Shown here in pieces: positions 1-7,830 of a DNA stretch of 64,000 nucleotides. The DNA is from UBA10677 sp045532295 (GTDB lineage Bacteria > Bacillota > Clostridia > Christensenellales > Pumilibacteraceae), in NCBI GenBank assembly GCA_045532295.1, contig JAZSFP010000012.1, forward strand, positions 1 to 64,000. The letters run 5' to 3'. Made by a program: the position numbers and the translations under genes. Position 1 is the first letter of the stretch. Each line of letters opens with the position of its first letter. The notes below the pieces were generated by a model. That model ran no database searches. It was not told the DNA's origin and was given only the letters and a program-made list of their open reading frames with translations.

Positions 1-1
1 G

Positions 2-190
2 CTCGTGCCTATTGACGAGTACAGATACGAAGTTAAGTGGGCGCGTCCGCTTTCCGAACTGACTGGACCGCATAGACTTCGCGTTAAAATGTACAGAGCA
101 GACCTCTACTCTTACACTCTTGACTGCGAAAGCGAGGAACTAACTGCTGAACATTTCTATAAACTTGATAAACCCTCTAAAACGAAATAA
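2..190 (+). CDS. 3' end of an unidentified protein (partial)
   Basis: The frame is open from the first full codon, so this is probably the C-terminal part (about 62 residues) of a longer gene that starts outside the window. A GTG at position 5 could in principle be a start, but no ribosome binding site can be seen. The visible part is hydrophilic with alternating charged and aromatic residues (for example DEYRYEVKWARPL) and has no motif I recognise. It ends just before a good intrinsic terminator, so it is the last gene of its unit. Function unknown. Confidence 0.55.
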   Translation, partial: LVPIDEYRYEVKWARPLSELTGPHRLRVKMYRADLYSYTLDCESEELTAEHFYKLDKPSKTK

Positions 191-198
191 TAAATAAA

Positions 199-226
199 GC
201 CGATGATTGAGTTCATCGGCTTTTTC
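199..226 (+). terminator. intrinsic terminator after the first gene
   Basis: Perfect 8-bp stem GCCGATGA (199-206) with TCATCGGC (213-220), followed by TTTTTC. It lies 9 bases after the stop at 190. Confidence 0.85.
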
Positions 227-257
227 GTTACGAATTTTAATATACGGTAGCGTTTTT

Positions 258-1277
258 TTAAATCTTTTCGGCGTCTATAATAACGGCGATTTCTTTTTTT
301 GCGTCTTTCGCGACTTCCTTAATTACCTTACCAACTTTGTCAAAGGGCTCGCGTTTAGAAACGAGCGGAAGGACGTCAACGGCTTTGCTTACGAGCATAT
401 TGATTGCGGAGTGATAGTTATTACCAGCGTCGGAAACCATATGTATAACTATATTTTTTTCTAAAGCAACGGTAAGGTCAACGGTAAGGTCGCAATCAAT
501 GTTATCGTAACCGACGAACGCTGCTCTACCACCGCTCGTAAGCATTTCAAACGAACGCTTTACGGGGAAACCTGCGCCCAGCGAGAACATCATCGTTTCC
601 GCCATTTTTCCACAAGTAATTGAGAAAACTTTCTTTACGGGGTCGGAAGAAACTGCGTTAATCGTGTAATAGATACCCATTTTTTCGGCAAGGGCAAGAC
701 GGTCCTCGCGAATATCAATTAAAATGGGAATTGCTTGATAATAAATTGCCGCTTGCGCTAAGATAAGTCCTATTCTGCTTGCGCCAACGATTACTACGTG
801 TTCACCCTTTTCAATACCAAGTTTGTCAAGAGCCTCAACCGCAAGCGCCACGTCTTCGATAAACACGCCTTGCGTTTCGTTTACTTGTTGAGGAAGAGCG
901 ATAATATCGCTTTGGGGAACGGTTATAAAGTCACGAAGTACGCCGTCCTCGGTCTTGCCATAGGTGTAGGCGCGTTCGCACGCAGAACGATTGCCTTTTT
1001 TACACGCAGAACATACTCCACAGGACGATACGGGACGAATATAGACTTTATCGCCTCGCTTAAAAGAGGTAACCTCCTCGCCCGTTTCCGTCACCATTCC
1101 TACGCCGTTTCTGCCCACGATAAGCGGAAGAGAGGCGTTACCGTTATACACCGCAGCCTCGGCAGTATCCACTAATGCCGTTAGCATCCTAATTTTTACA
1201 CACGAGGGAGAAACCGCTTGCGCGCCAAGGTCGGCAAGTTCAATCGTTTTTTCACTCGTTACTTTCCACGCTTTCAT
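258..1277 (-). CDS. MDR-family alcohol dehydrogenase-like protein lacking catalytic zinc ligands
   Basis: A 339-residue medium-chain dehydrogenase/reductase (GroES-like N-terminal domain, Rossmann domain from about residue 155). The structural zinc site is intact: Cys86, Cys89, Cys92 and Cys100 in the usual spacing. The catalytic site is not. Where zinc enzymes carry Cys near residue 38 there is LVDTAE, and the normal GHE motif reads GRN (55-57). The nucleotide-binding turn is GASRIG (165-170) instead of GxGxxG. It may therefore be a zinc-independent reductase or a divergent paralogue with another role; the substrate cannot be told. ATG start with AAGGAG upstream. It is downstream of truA in the same direction but has its own promoter. 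Confidence 0.75.
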   Translation of the reverse strand: MKAWKVTSEKTIELADLGAQAVSPSCVKIRMLTALVDTAEAAVYNGNASLPLIVGRNGVGMVTETGEEVTSFKRGDKVYIRPVSSCGVCSACKKGNRSACERAYTYGKTEDGVLRDFITVPQSDIIALPQQVNETQGVFIEDVALAVEALDKLGIEKGEHVVIVGASRIGLILAQAAIYYQAIPILIDIREDRLALAEKMGIYYTINAVSSDPVKKVFSITCGKMAETMMFSLGAGFPVKRSFEMLTSGGRAAFVGYDNIDCDLTVDLTVALEKNIVIHMVSDAGNNYHSAINMLVSKAVDVLPLVSKREPFDKVGKVIKEVAKDAKKEIAVIIDAEKI

Positions 1278-1314
1278 TTCGTCTCCTTAAAAGGCGATTT
1301 GCCTTTAGGTTTAT

Positions 1315-1343
1315 ATTATACCACACTTTTACGCTTTTTACAA
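1315..1343 (-). promoter_or_regulatory. promoter of the MDR dehydrogenase gene
   Basis: On the minus strand TTGTAA (1343-1338), 17-base spacer, TATAAT (1320-1315). An inverted repeat AAAGGC/GCCTTT lies in the leader at about 1289-1306. Confidence 0.7.
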
Positions 1344-1359
1344 GCAAAATTGCATACTA

Positions 1360-2112
1360 TTATTTTTGGCGACGCGAAGGGTACTTAACGCTTTTAAGAT
1401 AAAGCCCGTCCGCAGGCATAACCTCTCTTACGGCATCCTTACTCTTCAACTCAAGAAGTCTTTGAACTCCCTCTCTGTCAATCTCGCCTTTGCCTGCCCT
1501 AACCAGCACGCCCGCGATAAGGCGCACCATATTATAGAGAAAGCCGTTTGCCGTTGCGTAAATCTTAACGAGTCCGTCCCTGCGCACTACCCTAATGCTT
1601 TTAATCGTTCTAACGGCAGTATTCGTATCTGCTCCCGTACTCATAAACGAGGTAAAGTCGTGCTCGCCCTCAAGCGCCTTAGACGCTTCGCGCATCTTTA
1701 TAACATCAAGTTTACCTTTAATTCTAACCGCTCTACCAAAATACGCGGATTTATCCACCTCGCTCTCGTACATTGCGTAGCAATAGGTCTTTTCGATAGC
1801 GTCAAAGCGCGCGTGAAAGTCGGGGGAAACTTCTTTCGCTTTCAAAATTCTTATATCTGCAGGGAGAAAATGATTCGTCCCCGTCATAAAGTTTTTAACG
1901 GGAATATTGCTATTCGTATCAAAGTGGATTACTTGGCTGAGCGCGTGAACGCCCGCGTCCGTTCGTCCGCTTGCAGTAACGGTAATGCTTTCGCCCGTAA
2001 GTTTTTTAAGCGCCTCTTCCACTCTACTTTGCACCGTATCAAGCCCCGGTTGGCGTTGCCATCCACAGTACGCAGAGCCTATATAATCAAGCGTTAACAT
2101 AATTCTTCGCAT
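1360..2112 (-). CDS. truA: tRNA pseudouridine(38-40) synthase TruA
   Basis: A 250-residue enzyme that isomerises uridines 38-40 of the tRNA anticodon arm. The family signature GRTDAGVHA is present at residues 49-57 with the catalytic Asp52, and the N-terminal LDYIGSAYCGWQRQ stretch is typical. It starts 8 bases after ecfT stops, with GAGG ahead of the ATG. ecfA1-ecfA2-ecfT-truA is a known Bacillota operon order, which supports the call; the usual ribosomal protein neighbours are not here. Confidence 0.95.
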   Translation of the reverse strand: MRRIMLTLDYIGSAYCGWQRQPGLDTVQSRVEEALKKLTGESITVTASGRTDAGVHALSQVIHFDTNSNIPVKNFMTGTNHFLPADIRILKAKEVSPDFHARFDAIEKTYCYAMYESEVDKSAYFGRAVRIKGKLDVIKMREASKALEGEHDFTSFMSTGADTNTAVRTIKSIRVVRRDGLVKIYATANGFLYNMVRLIAGVLVRAGKGEIDREGVQRLLELKSKDAVREVMPADGLYLKSVKYPSRRQK

Positions 2113-2120
2113 AGTTTACC

Positions 2121-2969
2121 TCACACGAACCACGGAACTAAGGAAAGGTCCACGATCCCAGGGAAAAAGTTAAATCTGAGCCACAAAATCACGAAGAAGA
2201 ACAGCGCGAAAATAGCGAGCGCTATGAAGTCGCGCGCGTGCATTTTTAGTTTTTTCATCCTCGTTCTTCCCTTTGCTCCTCTATAACAACGCGAGTCCAT
2301 AGCGTCGGCAAGGTCGTCCGCTCTTCTAAACGAAGACACGAAAAGGGGGATTAAGACGGGGAGCATTGCTTTGGCGCGCTTAAAAATATTACCGCTTTCA
2401 AAGTCGGCGCAACGCGCTTTTTGGGCGTTTTGAATTTTGTCCGTTTCTTCCACGAGCGTAGGGATTAGGCGGAGCGCAATGCTCATTATCATTGCAAGTT
2501 CGTGCACGGGGAATTTGATGAGCGAGAGCGGTTTAAGAAGGCTTTCAAGCCCGTCGGTTAGTTCTACGGGCGTGGTAGTATAGGTAATCATCGTTGGTCC
2601 TATCACCAAGAAAATGAGGCGGAGCGACATTTTTCCAGCGTTAATAAGTCCGTTCCCGTAAATCTTTATAATCCACCACTCAAAAAGGATATCGTCGGGT
2701 TGACCTTGGTAGAAAAGCGTGCTCATAATTACGGTGAATAGCACCAAAAATATTATCATTTGCAAACTTTTAAGAACTTTTAGAAGGGGTACTTTACTTA
2801 TTGCGATTACCAAAAGCAAGAAAAGTAATACTAATCCGTAGGCTATAAAGGTGTCTACGAAGAAAATCATAACGATGTACGCAATCATCAAAATGAGTTT
2901 TGCGCGCGCGTCCATACTATGCAAAACGGAGCGGACGGGATAATACTGACCAAGCGTTATTTCGCGCAT
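2121..2969 (-). CDS. ecfT: energy-coupling factor transporter transmembrane protein EcfT
   Basis: The 282-residue integral membrane scaffold of a group II ECF transporter. It couples the EcfA1/EcfA2 ATPases to exchangeable S components that bind vitamins or metals. Several hydrophobic segments lie in residues 25-130 and a last one at about 245-270. The two cytoplasmic coupling motifs appear as KARCADF and DSRCYRG, variants of the Ala-Arg-Gly motifs of the family. It overlaps ecfA2 by 13 bases, and a GGAGG ribosome binding site lies inside the ecfA2 end. No S component gene is in the window, so the substrates are unknown. Confidence 0.93.
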   Translation of the reverse strand: MREITLGQYYPVRSVLHSMDARAKLILMIAYIVMIFFVDTFIAYGLVLLFLLLVIAISKVPLLKVLKSLQMIIFLVLFTVIMSTLFYQGQPDDILFEWWIIKIYGNGLINAGKMSLRLIFLVIGPTMITYTTTPVELTDGLESLLKPLSLIKFPVHELAMIMSIALRLIPTLVEETDKIQNAQKARCADFESGNIFKRAKAMLPVLIPLFVSSFRRADDLADAMDSRCYRGAKGRTRMKKLKMHARDFIALAIFALFFFVILWLRFNFFPGIVDLSLVPWFV

Positions 2970-3820
2970 AATCCCCTCCTCTCTAAATCTGACAAAAGAG
3001 AACTTATTAGTTCAGTCTCGTTTTGAGGATTTTGACAAACTTCAAACCCCGCCTCGTTCAGTTTATCCGCAAGAAGGAGGATGGAGGGAAGTTCGATTTT
3101 ATTCTCTTCAAGCAGTTTTTTATCAGCAAAAAGAGTTTGGGGAGTGAACACTCCAACGAGCCTTCCTGCGCTTAAAACTGCTATACGGTTGCAATTTTCT
3201 GCGACCTCGTCCATATTATGCGATATCATAATTACCGCTGAACAGGTCTTTTTAATTTCTCTAATAAGGGCAAGAATTTCGCGCTTGCCTTTGGGGTCAA
3301 GCCCTGCGGTAGGCTCGTCTAAAATAAGCACTTTAGGGCGCATTGCAATTACGCCTGCAAGGGCAACTCTACGCATTTGTCCGCCCGAAAGGTCGAAGGG
3401 CGAACGGTCCTTTACCTTTTCGTAGTCAAGACCAACGAGTTCAATTGCGCCCTTTACTCTACTTGCAATTTCGCTTTCGTCAAGACCGAGATTGCGCGGT
3501 CCAAAGCCCACGTCCTTTTCTACCGTTTCGTCAAAGAGTTGGTACTCGGGGTACTGGAAAACCATACCTACCGTTGAACGCAATTTCTTAAAGTCAATTT
3601 TCTTGGGGGATAAATCCATACCGTCCACGAAAAGCGTTCCACTCTGCACTCTCGTAAGCGCGTTAAAGTGGGACACGAGCGTACTCTTTCCGCTACCGGT
3701 GTGTCCTACTACGCCCATAAAATCGCCCTCTTTAACTTCCATCGTAATATCTGATAGCGCGGTGGACTGGAAGGGCGTTTTAGGGTTATATATGAAGTTA
3801 AGATGCTCTACCCGTATCAT
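2957..3820 (-). CDS. ecfA2: energy-coupling factor ATPase EcfA2
   Basis: A 287-residue ABC ATPase, one half of the EcfA1A2 motor on the inner face of the membrane. Walker A is GHTGSGKST (39-47), the signature LSGGQMRR, and Walker B ends in LILDEPTAGLDPKG. It starts within the stop of ecfA1 (ATGA overlap, 4 bases) and overlaps ecfT. The C-terminal 50 residues, after the nucleotide-binding core, are the less conserved dimer region of the EcfA family. Confidence 0.94.
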   Translation of the reverse strand: MIRVEHLNFIYNPKTPFQSTALSDITMEVKEGDFMGVVGHTGSGKSTLVSHFNALTRVQSGTLFVDGMDLSPKKIDFKKLRSTVGMVFQYPEYQLFDETVEKDVGFGPRNLGLDESEIASRVKGAIELVGLDYEKVKDRSPFDLSGGQMRRVALAGVIAMRPKVLILDEPTAGLDPKGKREILALIREIKKTCSAVIMISHNMDEVAENCNRIAVLSAGRLVGVFTPQTLFADKKLLEENKIELPSILLLADKLNEAGFEVCQNPQNETELISSLLSDLERRGLCAK

Positions 3821-4653
3821 TTCTTAACTCCTTTAAGCGCGGTTATTAGTTCGTCGATATTAGTTGCAGAGAGCGAAATATCCACGCCGTTGTTTCTTAA
3901 AGCGTTCGCAACTCTACTTGCAAGAGGAACGGTAAGTCCTACCGCCTTTAATTCTTCTTCACGCGCGAAAATTTCCTTGCCTCCTTGCATAAGGATTTCG
4001 CCCTCGTTCATAACGATAATGCGGTCGGCAAGTTCCGCCTCTTCCATAAAGTGCGTAATCGTTACTACCGCTACGCCCTCTTCTCGATTGAGTTTTCTTA
4101 TAACTTTCATAACCTCCGCTCTGCCCTCTGGGTCAAGCATTGAGGTGGATTCGTCGAATATCATTACGCGCGGACGAAGAGCAAGCACGCCTGCGATTGC
4201 TATACGCTGTTTTTGTCCGCCCGAAAGTCGATGAGGCGAACTTTCGCGGTATTCGTACATATTAACCGCCTTTAACGCGTCGTCTACTCTACGGCGAATT
4301 TCCCCAGAGGGAAGTCCAATATTTTCAGGGCCGAACGCCACGTCGTCCTCGATAATGGTCGCTACCATTTGATTATCGGGGTTTTGGAAAACTACGCCTA
4401 CCGTCTTGCGAATATCAAAAAGGTTCTTTTCCTCTTTAGTTGATAATCCGTCGACGAGTATTTCCCCTTTATTTGGGGTAAGAAGACCGTTGATAAGGCG
4501 AGCAAGCGTACTCTTGCCCGAACCGTTATGCCCAACTATTGCTACGAATTCGCCCTCGTTAATGGTAAGCGAAACACCACGGACGGCGCGGGTTTCCGTT
4601 TTTTGTCCGTGGTCGTATGCAAAATATACTTCTTTTAATTCTATTATACTCAT
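3817..4653 (-). CDS. ecfA1: energy-coupling factor ATPase EcfA1
   Basis: A 278-residue ABC ATPase pairing with EcfA2. Walker A is GHNGSGKST (41-49), the signature LSGGQKQR. Walker B reads IFDESTSMLDPEG, with Ser instead of the usual Pro after Asp-Glu, as is common in the EcfA1 half. It is the first gene of ecfA1-ecfA2-ecfT-truA. No Shine-Dalgarno is seen ahead of the ATG: the -10 hexamer ends only 7 bases upstream, so the message is predicted to be leaderless. Confidence 0.94.
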   Translation of the reverse strand: MSIIELKEVYFAYDHGQKTETRAVRGVSLTINEGEFVAIVGHNGSGKSTLARLINGLLTPNKGEILVDGLSTKEEKNLFDIRKTVGVVFQNPDNQMVATIIEDDVAFGPENIGLPSGEIRRRVDDALKAVNMYEYRESSPHRLSGGQKQRIAIAGVLALRPRVMIFDESTSMLDPEGRAEVMKVIRKLNREEGVAVVTITHFMEEAELADRIIVMNEGEILMQGGKEIFAREEELKAVGLTVPLASRVANALRNNGVDISLSATNIDELITALKGVKK

Positions 4654-4660
4654 CTACTGT

Positions 4661-4689
4661 ATTATATCCTTTTAGGGTTAGAATTGCAA
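4661..4689 (-). promoter_or_regulatory. ecfA1 promoter, predicted leaderless start
   Basis: Minus strand TTGCAA (4689-4684), 17-base spacer, TATAAT (4666-4661). Seven bases separate the -10 box from the ATG at 4653, so transcription should start at or next to the start codon. Confidence 0.75.
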
Positions 4690-4814
4690 GCAAAACGGCG
4701 CGGTAGAGCAAATTTTTCTCTAAATTATCTTTCTTTAATCACGGTTTCGTCTTCCCTTTGCGCTTTCTTTTTAAGATTTTTTTACTGCAACGGGGAAAAT
4801 ATGCGTTAAAACGA

Positions 4815-4843
4815 TTGATTATTAGTCATTTTTGTGGTAAAAT
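4815..4843 (+). promoter_or_regulatory. parA promoter
   Basis: TTGATT (4815-4820), 17-base spacer, TAAAAT (4838-4843), about 55 bases before the chosen parA start. Confidence 0.75.
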
Positions 4844-4897
4844 GTTAGTATGAATAACTTTAGTCGCTTGTAATTTTACTTGATGGAGATTACTTTT

Positions 4898-5710
4898 ATG
4901 CAGAAAATTATCGCTATTGCTAACCAAAAAGGCGGTGTAGGTAAAACTACTACCTGTGTAAACCTTGCTAGTTACCTTGCTCTTATGGGCAAAAAAGTAC
5001 TGGCAGTAGATATCGACCCCCAGGGCAACTGCTCGAGTGGTTTCGGCGTCGATAAGGCTTCCGTGCGCTATTCAACTTATAGCGTGCTTTCCGGCGAAGT
5101 GGACGCTAAAACCGCTATTATTCCTACCTGCGTTAAAAACCTCGATATTCTCCCCTCGAACATCGACCTTGCCGGCGCAGAAGTAGAACTCGTTAGCGTT
5201 GAGGATAGAGAAAAGGTGCTTAAGAAAATGCTTACCCCTCTTCGCAATATCTACGATTATATCTTAATCGACTGTCCCCCTTCGCTCGCGCTTCTTACCG
5301 TAAACGCGCTTACTGCGGCCGATTCAATACTCATCCCCATCCAAGGCGAGTATTACGCTCTCGAGGGATTAAGCCAACTTATGAACACCATTAAACTTGC
5401 CAAAAAGTTCCTCAATCCCACTCTTGAGGTAGAGGGCGTAGTGCTTACTATGTACGACAACCGCTCTCGCTTGGTGCAGAACGTTACCGAGGAAATACAT
5501 AAGTTCTTTGGCAAAAAAGTCTTCGCTACTAAAATCCCAAGAAATATCCGTCTTGGCGAAGCGCCCAGTTACGGTCTACCCGTTATGCTCTTCGAACCTA
5601 AGTGCGTAGGCTCAATTGCTTATAAGGCTCTTGCTGAAGAGTTCTTAACCCGTAACGGCGACACCTTCGAAAAGATTACCGACGTCAGAACGCTTAAATA
5701 TAAAGGTTAA
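4898..5710 (+). CDS. parA: ParA/Soj-type chromosome partitioning ATPase
   Basis: A 270-residue ParA/MinD-superfamily ATPase. The deviant Walker A KGGVGKTT is near residue 10, followed by the Walker A' segment with VDIDPQGN and Walker B ILIDCPPS. Such proteins bind nonspecific DNA as ATP dimers and, with ParB, move replication origins. I start it at ATG 4898 because GGAG (4885-4888) sits 9 bases upstream; a TTG at 4880 lies upstream of that site. It is transcribed alone, with its own promoter and terminator. No parB follows, unlike the usual soj-spo0J pair. Confidence 0.9.
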   Translation: MQKIIAIANQKGGVGKTTTCVNLASYLALMGKKVLAVDIDPQGNCSSGFGVDKASVRYSTYSVLSGEVDAKTAIIPTCVKNLDILPSNIDLAGAEVELVSVEDREKVLKKMLTPLRNIYDYILIDCPPSLALLTVNALTAADSILIPIQGEYYALEGLSQLMNTIKLAKKFLNPTLEVEGVVLTMYDNRSRLVQNVTEEIHKFFGKKVFATKIPRNIRLGEAPSYGLPVMLFEPKCVGSIAYKALAEEFLTRNGDTFEKITDVRTLKYKG

Positions 5711-5716
5711 TAAATC

Positions 5717-5752
5717 AAAAAGCATCTATCAATTAGGTAGATGCTTTTATTT
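5717..5752. terminator. bidirectional terminator between parA and rubrerythrin
   Basis: Ten-base stem AGCATCTATC (5721-5730) with GGTAGATGCT (5736-5745), flanked by A-rich and T-rich runs, between convergent genes. Confidence 0.8.
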
Positions 5753-5779
5753 TGCTCTTTATTAAACTTCTCGTTTACC

Positions 5780-6307
5780 TTAATCCTTTATCTTAAAGTA
5801 CGATTGAGGGTGGGAGCAAGTTGGACAGCGGAGCGGAGGCTCAGTGCCTTCGTAAATATGTCCGCAATTTAGACAAATCCAAGCGGTCTTTTTATCGCTC
5901 TTAAAGACTTCTCCCTTTTCCATTTTCTTAATAAGGTCCGAGTAAATTTGCTCGTGGCTTTTTTCTATCTCGGCTAAAAGGCGAAAGGTTTGGGCTATAT
6001 CGGTAAAGCCTTCGCTCTCTGCAACGGTAGCGTAAGAGGGATACATTTCACTTTGCTCGAAGTTTTCACCCCTCTCGCTGTCGTTTAAGTTAGCAAGTGT
6101 GTCCACGCCTTTACCAAGCATTGAACGAAGTAACAAGCGCGCGTGCGCGTATTCGTTACCGCTTATTGTATCAAAAATATCCCCTATTTCCTCGTAGCCG
6201 TCCGTTCTTGCTCGCTCACCGTAAAGCGAGTATTTTACCCTCGCCATACACTCCGCCGAAAACGCCGTCATTAAATTTTTTGCAGTTTTGCTACCTTTAA
6301 GTTCCAT
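5780..6307 (-). CDS. rbr: rubrerythrin
   Basis: A 175-residue peroxide-scavenging non-haem iron protein, cytoplasmic, typical of anaerobes. The N-terminal ferritin-like four-helix domain carries the expected diiron ligands (Glu19, Glu52, His55, Glu97 or Glu99, Glu115, His118). The C-terminal rubredoxin-like domain has Cys145/148 and Cys161/164 (CLNCG and CPTC). The length matches short rubrerythrins. It is monocistronic, convergent with parA, with GGAGGAG before the ATG and a TATAAT about 45 bases upstream. A role in hydrogen peroxide reduction is family knowledge. Confidence 0.93.
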   Translation of the reverse strand: MELKGSKTAKNLMTAFSAECMARVKYSLYGERARTDGYEEIGDIFDTISGNEYAHARLLLRSMLGKGVDTLANLNDSERGENFEQSEMYPSYATVAESEGFTDIAQTFRLLAEIEKSHEQIYSDLIKKMEKGEVFKSDKKTAWICLNCGHIYEGTEPPLRCPTCSHPQSYFKIKD

Positions 6308-6370
6308 ACTCTCCTCCCAAAATATTCTTCTAAATTATACGCTCAAAACAAAAAGTTTATACCTCTAAGT

Positions 6371-6396
6371 TAGAAAAATCAGCACCCGTGTGCTGA
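6371..6396 (-). terminator. terminator hairpin upstream of rubrerythrin
   Basis: Perfect 7-bp stem TCAGCAC (6379-6385) with GTGCTGA (6390-6396). Read on the minus strand it is followed by TTTTTCT, so it works in that direction. Confidence 0.6.
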
Positions 6397-6414
6397 ATTT
6401 GGGAACAAAAGTCC

Positions 6415-6463
6415 AAAAAAAAATGTAAGACGCCACGCTCTTTCGAACGCGACGCCTCACATT
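6415..6463 (-). terminator. strong minus-strand terminator with G-U pairs
   Basis: On the minus strand, 16 consecutive pairs form between 6463-6448 and 6437-6422 if G-U pairs are allowed, followed by an uninterrupted run of U (6423-6415). The plus-strand copy would have A-C mismatches at the wobble positions, so the hairpin favours minus-strand RNA. It lies about 190 bases past the DUF1292 stop. Confidence 0.75.
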
Positions 6464-6655
6464 AAATAAAGGAAGAAATGTGAGATATAAATTGCTTTAT
6501 ATCTGCATATATTATAAACGAGAAATGTGATAGTTTTGTGAAAATTATACCAAAATGAAAAAATATTTTTACAGAATTTTAATTTTTTTTACGAATTGTA
6601 AAACTACTATAATATTGTATCAAAAATAAATTTACTTTTGATATAGAGGGGAAAT
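6464..6655 (-). other. AT-rich intergenic stretch, possible small transcript
   Basis: No reading frame with a ribosome binding site is seen on either strand. The minus strand holds TATAAT boxes at 6549-6544 and 6516-6511, each without a good -35. A 9-bp hairpin AGATATAAA/TTTATATCT lies at 6483-6504, immediately upstream of the strong terminator. A short RNA of about 90 bases is possible but weakly supported. Confidence 0.35.
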
Positions 6656-6964
6656 TTAGGCGTTTTCAAGCAAAGCGTAATACTCTTCGAAAACCCAGTC
6701 AATAGTGTTCTGGTCGTCCTCGAGCATAAGCATAGGTTCGCCGTCTACATCGTCAATTCTAAAGACGAGCGCGTCGTCTTCTTCGATATCGTCAAAACCA
6801 TCAACGGGGTGGAGCATAACGTAGATGATAACGTTATCTTCACCTATTACTTGGGGGATAACGCAAACTTGTTCAAACTCGAACGCGTTATCGTCCTCGT
6901 CGTAGAGAACTACGTTGTCGTTGCAGTTTTCGTCCAAAATCATTTCTACTGCGCTTTTTTCCAT
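6656..6964 (-). CDS. DUF1292 (YrzB-like) acidic protein
   Basis: A 102-residue, strongly acidic soluble protein rich in Asp and Glu, with the pattern LYDEDDNAFEFEQVCVIP and a C-terminal WVFEEYYALLE that fit the DUF1292 family. Family members are common single-domain Bacillota proteins of unknown role. ATG with AAGGAG upstream. It lies 11 bases after the amino-acid ABC ATPase gene in the same direction and is likely the last gene of that transcript. Confidence 0.75.
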   Translation of the reverse strand: MEKSAVEMILDENCNDNVVLYDEDDNAFEFEQVCVIPQVIGEDNVIIYVMLHPVDGFDDIEEDDALVFRIDDVDGEPMLMLEDDQNTIDWVFEEYYALLENA

Positions 6965-6975
6965 AATTTTACTCC

Positions 6976-7830
6976 TTATAAAACTTTACTTAAAAATTCT
7001 TTAAGTCTGGGGGATTGAGGGTTGCCAAAGAACTCGGCAGGGGCGTTTTGTTCCTCGATTATACCGTCGTTCATAAACAGAACGCGCGTTGCCACTTCTT
7101 TAGCAAAGCCCATTTCGTGAGTAACGATAACCATCGTCATACCGCCGTCAGCGAGTTTTTTCATAAGATCGAGAACCTCTCCTACCATTTCGGGATCGAG
7201 CGCGGAAGTTGGCTCGTCGAAAAGGATTACCTTAGGGTTCATTGCAAGCGCGCGAATAATTGCAATACGCTGTTTTTGGCCACCAGAAAGCGTGGAGGGG
7301 TACGCCGTTGCCTTATCGGAAAGCCCGATAAGTTCGAGCAGTTCATACGCGCGTTTTTCATTCTTTTCCTTAATCTCTTTTACGCTATCGCCAAGGTCAA
7401 GCAAGGGCTTTTTCTTGTCTTTTTTGCGGAAGAAGTTGGCAATGGAACGCCAGAAATTTTTGCTCTTTTTCTTGGCGCGTTCTTTTTTTGCAATGGTGAT
7501 GGGCGCAAGCGTGATGTTATCGAGAACGTTAAGATTATTAAAGAGGTTAAACTGCTGAAAAACCATACCTATTTTTTGACGGTGGATATTGATGTCCACT
7601 TTCATATCGGCAAGATTTTCGCCACCAAAGTAGATTGCTCCGCCCGTTGGGTCTTCCATACAGTTGATACAGCGAAGAAAAGTTGATTTACCGCAACCCG
7701 AAGGTCCGATAATCGCTATTTTTTCGCCCTCGCACACTTCAAGGTCAATGCCTTTAAGAACTTCTACCTCTTTAAAACTTTTGCGGAGGCTTTCGATTTT
7801 AATGAGAACTTCGCCTTTAGGTTCTTTCAT
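6976..7830 (-). CDS. polar amino acid ABC transporter ATP-binding protein (GlnQ-like) with basic insertion
   Basis: A 284-residue ABC ATPase with Walker A GPSGCGKST, Q-loop VFQQFNLF, signature LSGGQKQR and Walker B VILFDEPTSALDPE, matching the GlnQ/HisP family. Family members are about 240 residues. The extra length is a lysine-rich insertion between the Q-loop and the signature (from AKKERAKKKSK to KEIKEKNEK, about 45 residues). I start at ATG 7830, preceded by GAGGAGG, instead of the upstream ATG at 7866 inside the permease gene. It overlaps the permease by 14 bases. It powers amino acid uptake with the two upstream genes. Confidence 0.92.
   Translation of the reverse strand: MKEPKGEVLIKIESLRKSFKEVEVLKGIDLEVCEGEKIAIIGPSGCGKSTFLRCINCMEDPTGGAIYFGGENLADMKVDINIHRQKIGMVFQQFNLFNNLNVLDNITLAPITIAKKERAKKKSKNFWRSIANFFRKKDKKKPLLDLGDSVKEIKEKNEKRAYELLELIGLSDKATAYPSTLSGGQKQRIAIIRALAMNPKVILFDEPTSALDPEMVGEVLDLMKKLADGGMTMVIVTHEMGFAKEVATRVLFMNDGIIEEQNAPAEFFGNPQSPRLKEFLSKVL

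Noticed and set aside
1366..2097. Long frame opposite truA (243 codons)
   Set aside because: It is the antisense shadow of the well-supported truA gene and lacks a ribosome binding site and any recognisable motif.
4880..4897. Upstream TTG start for parA
   Set aside because: The TTG lies upstream of and next to the ribosome binding site that serves ATG 4898, and the added residues are not part of the conserved ParA start.
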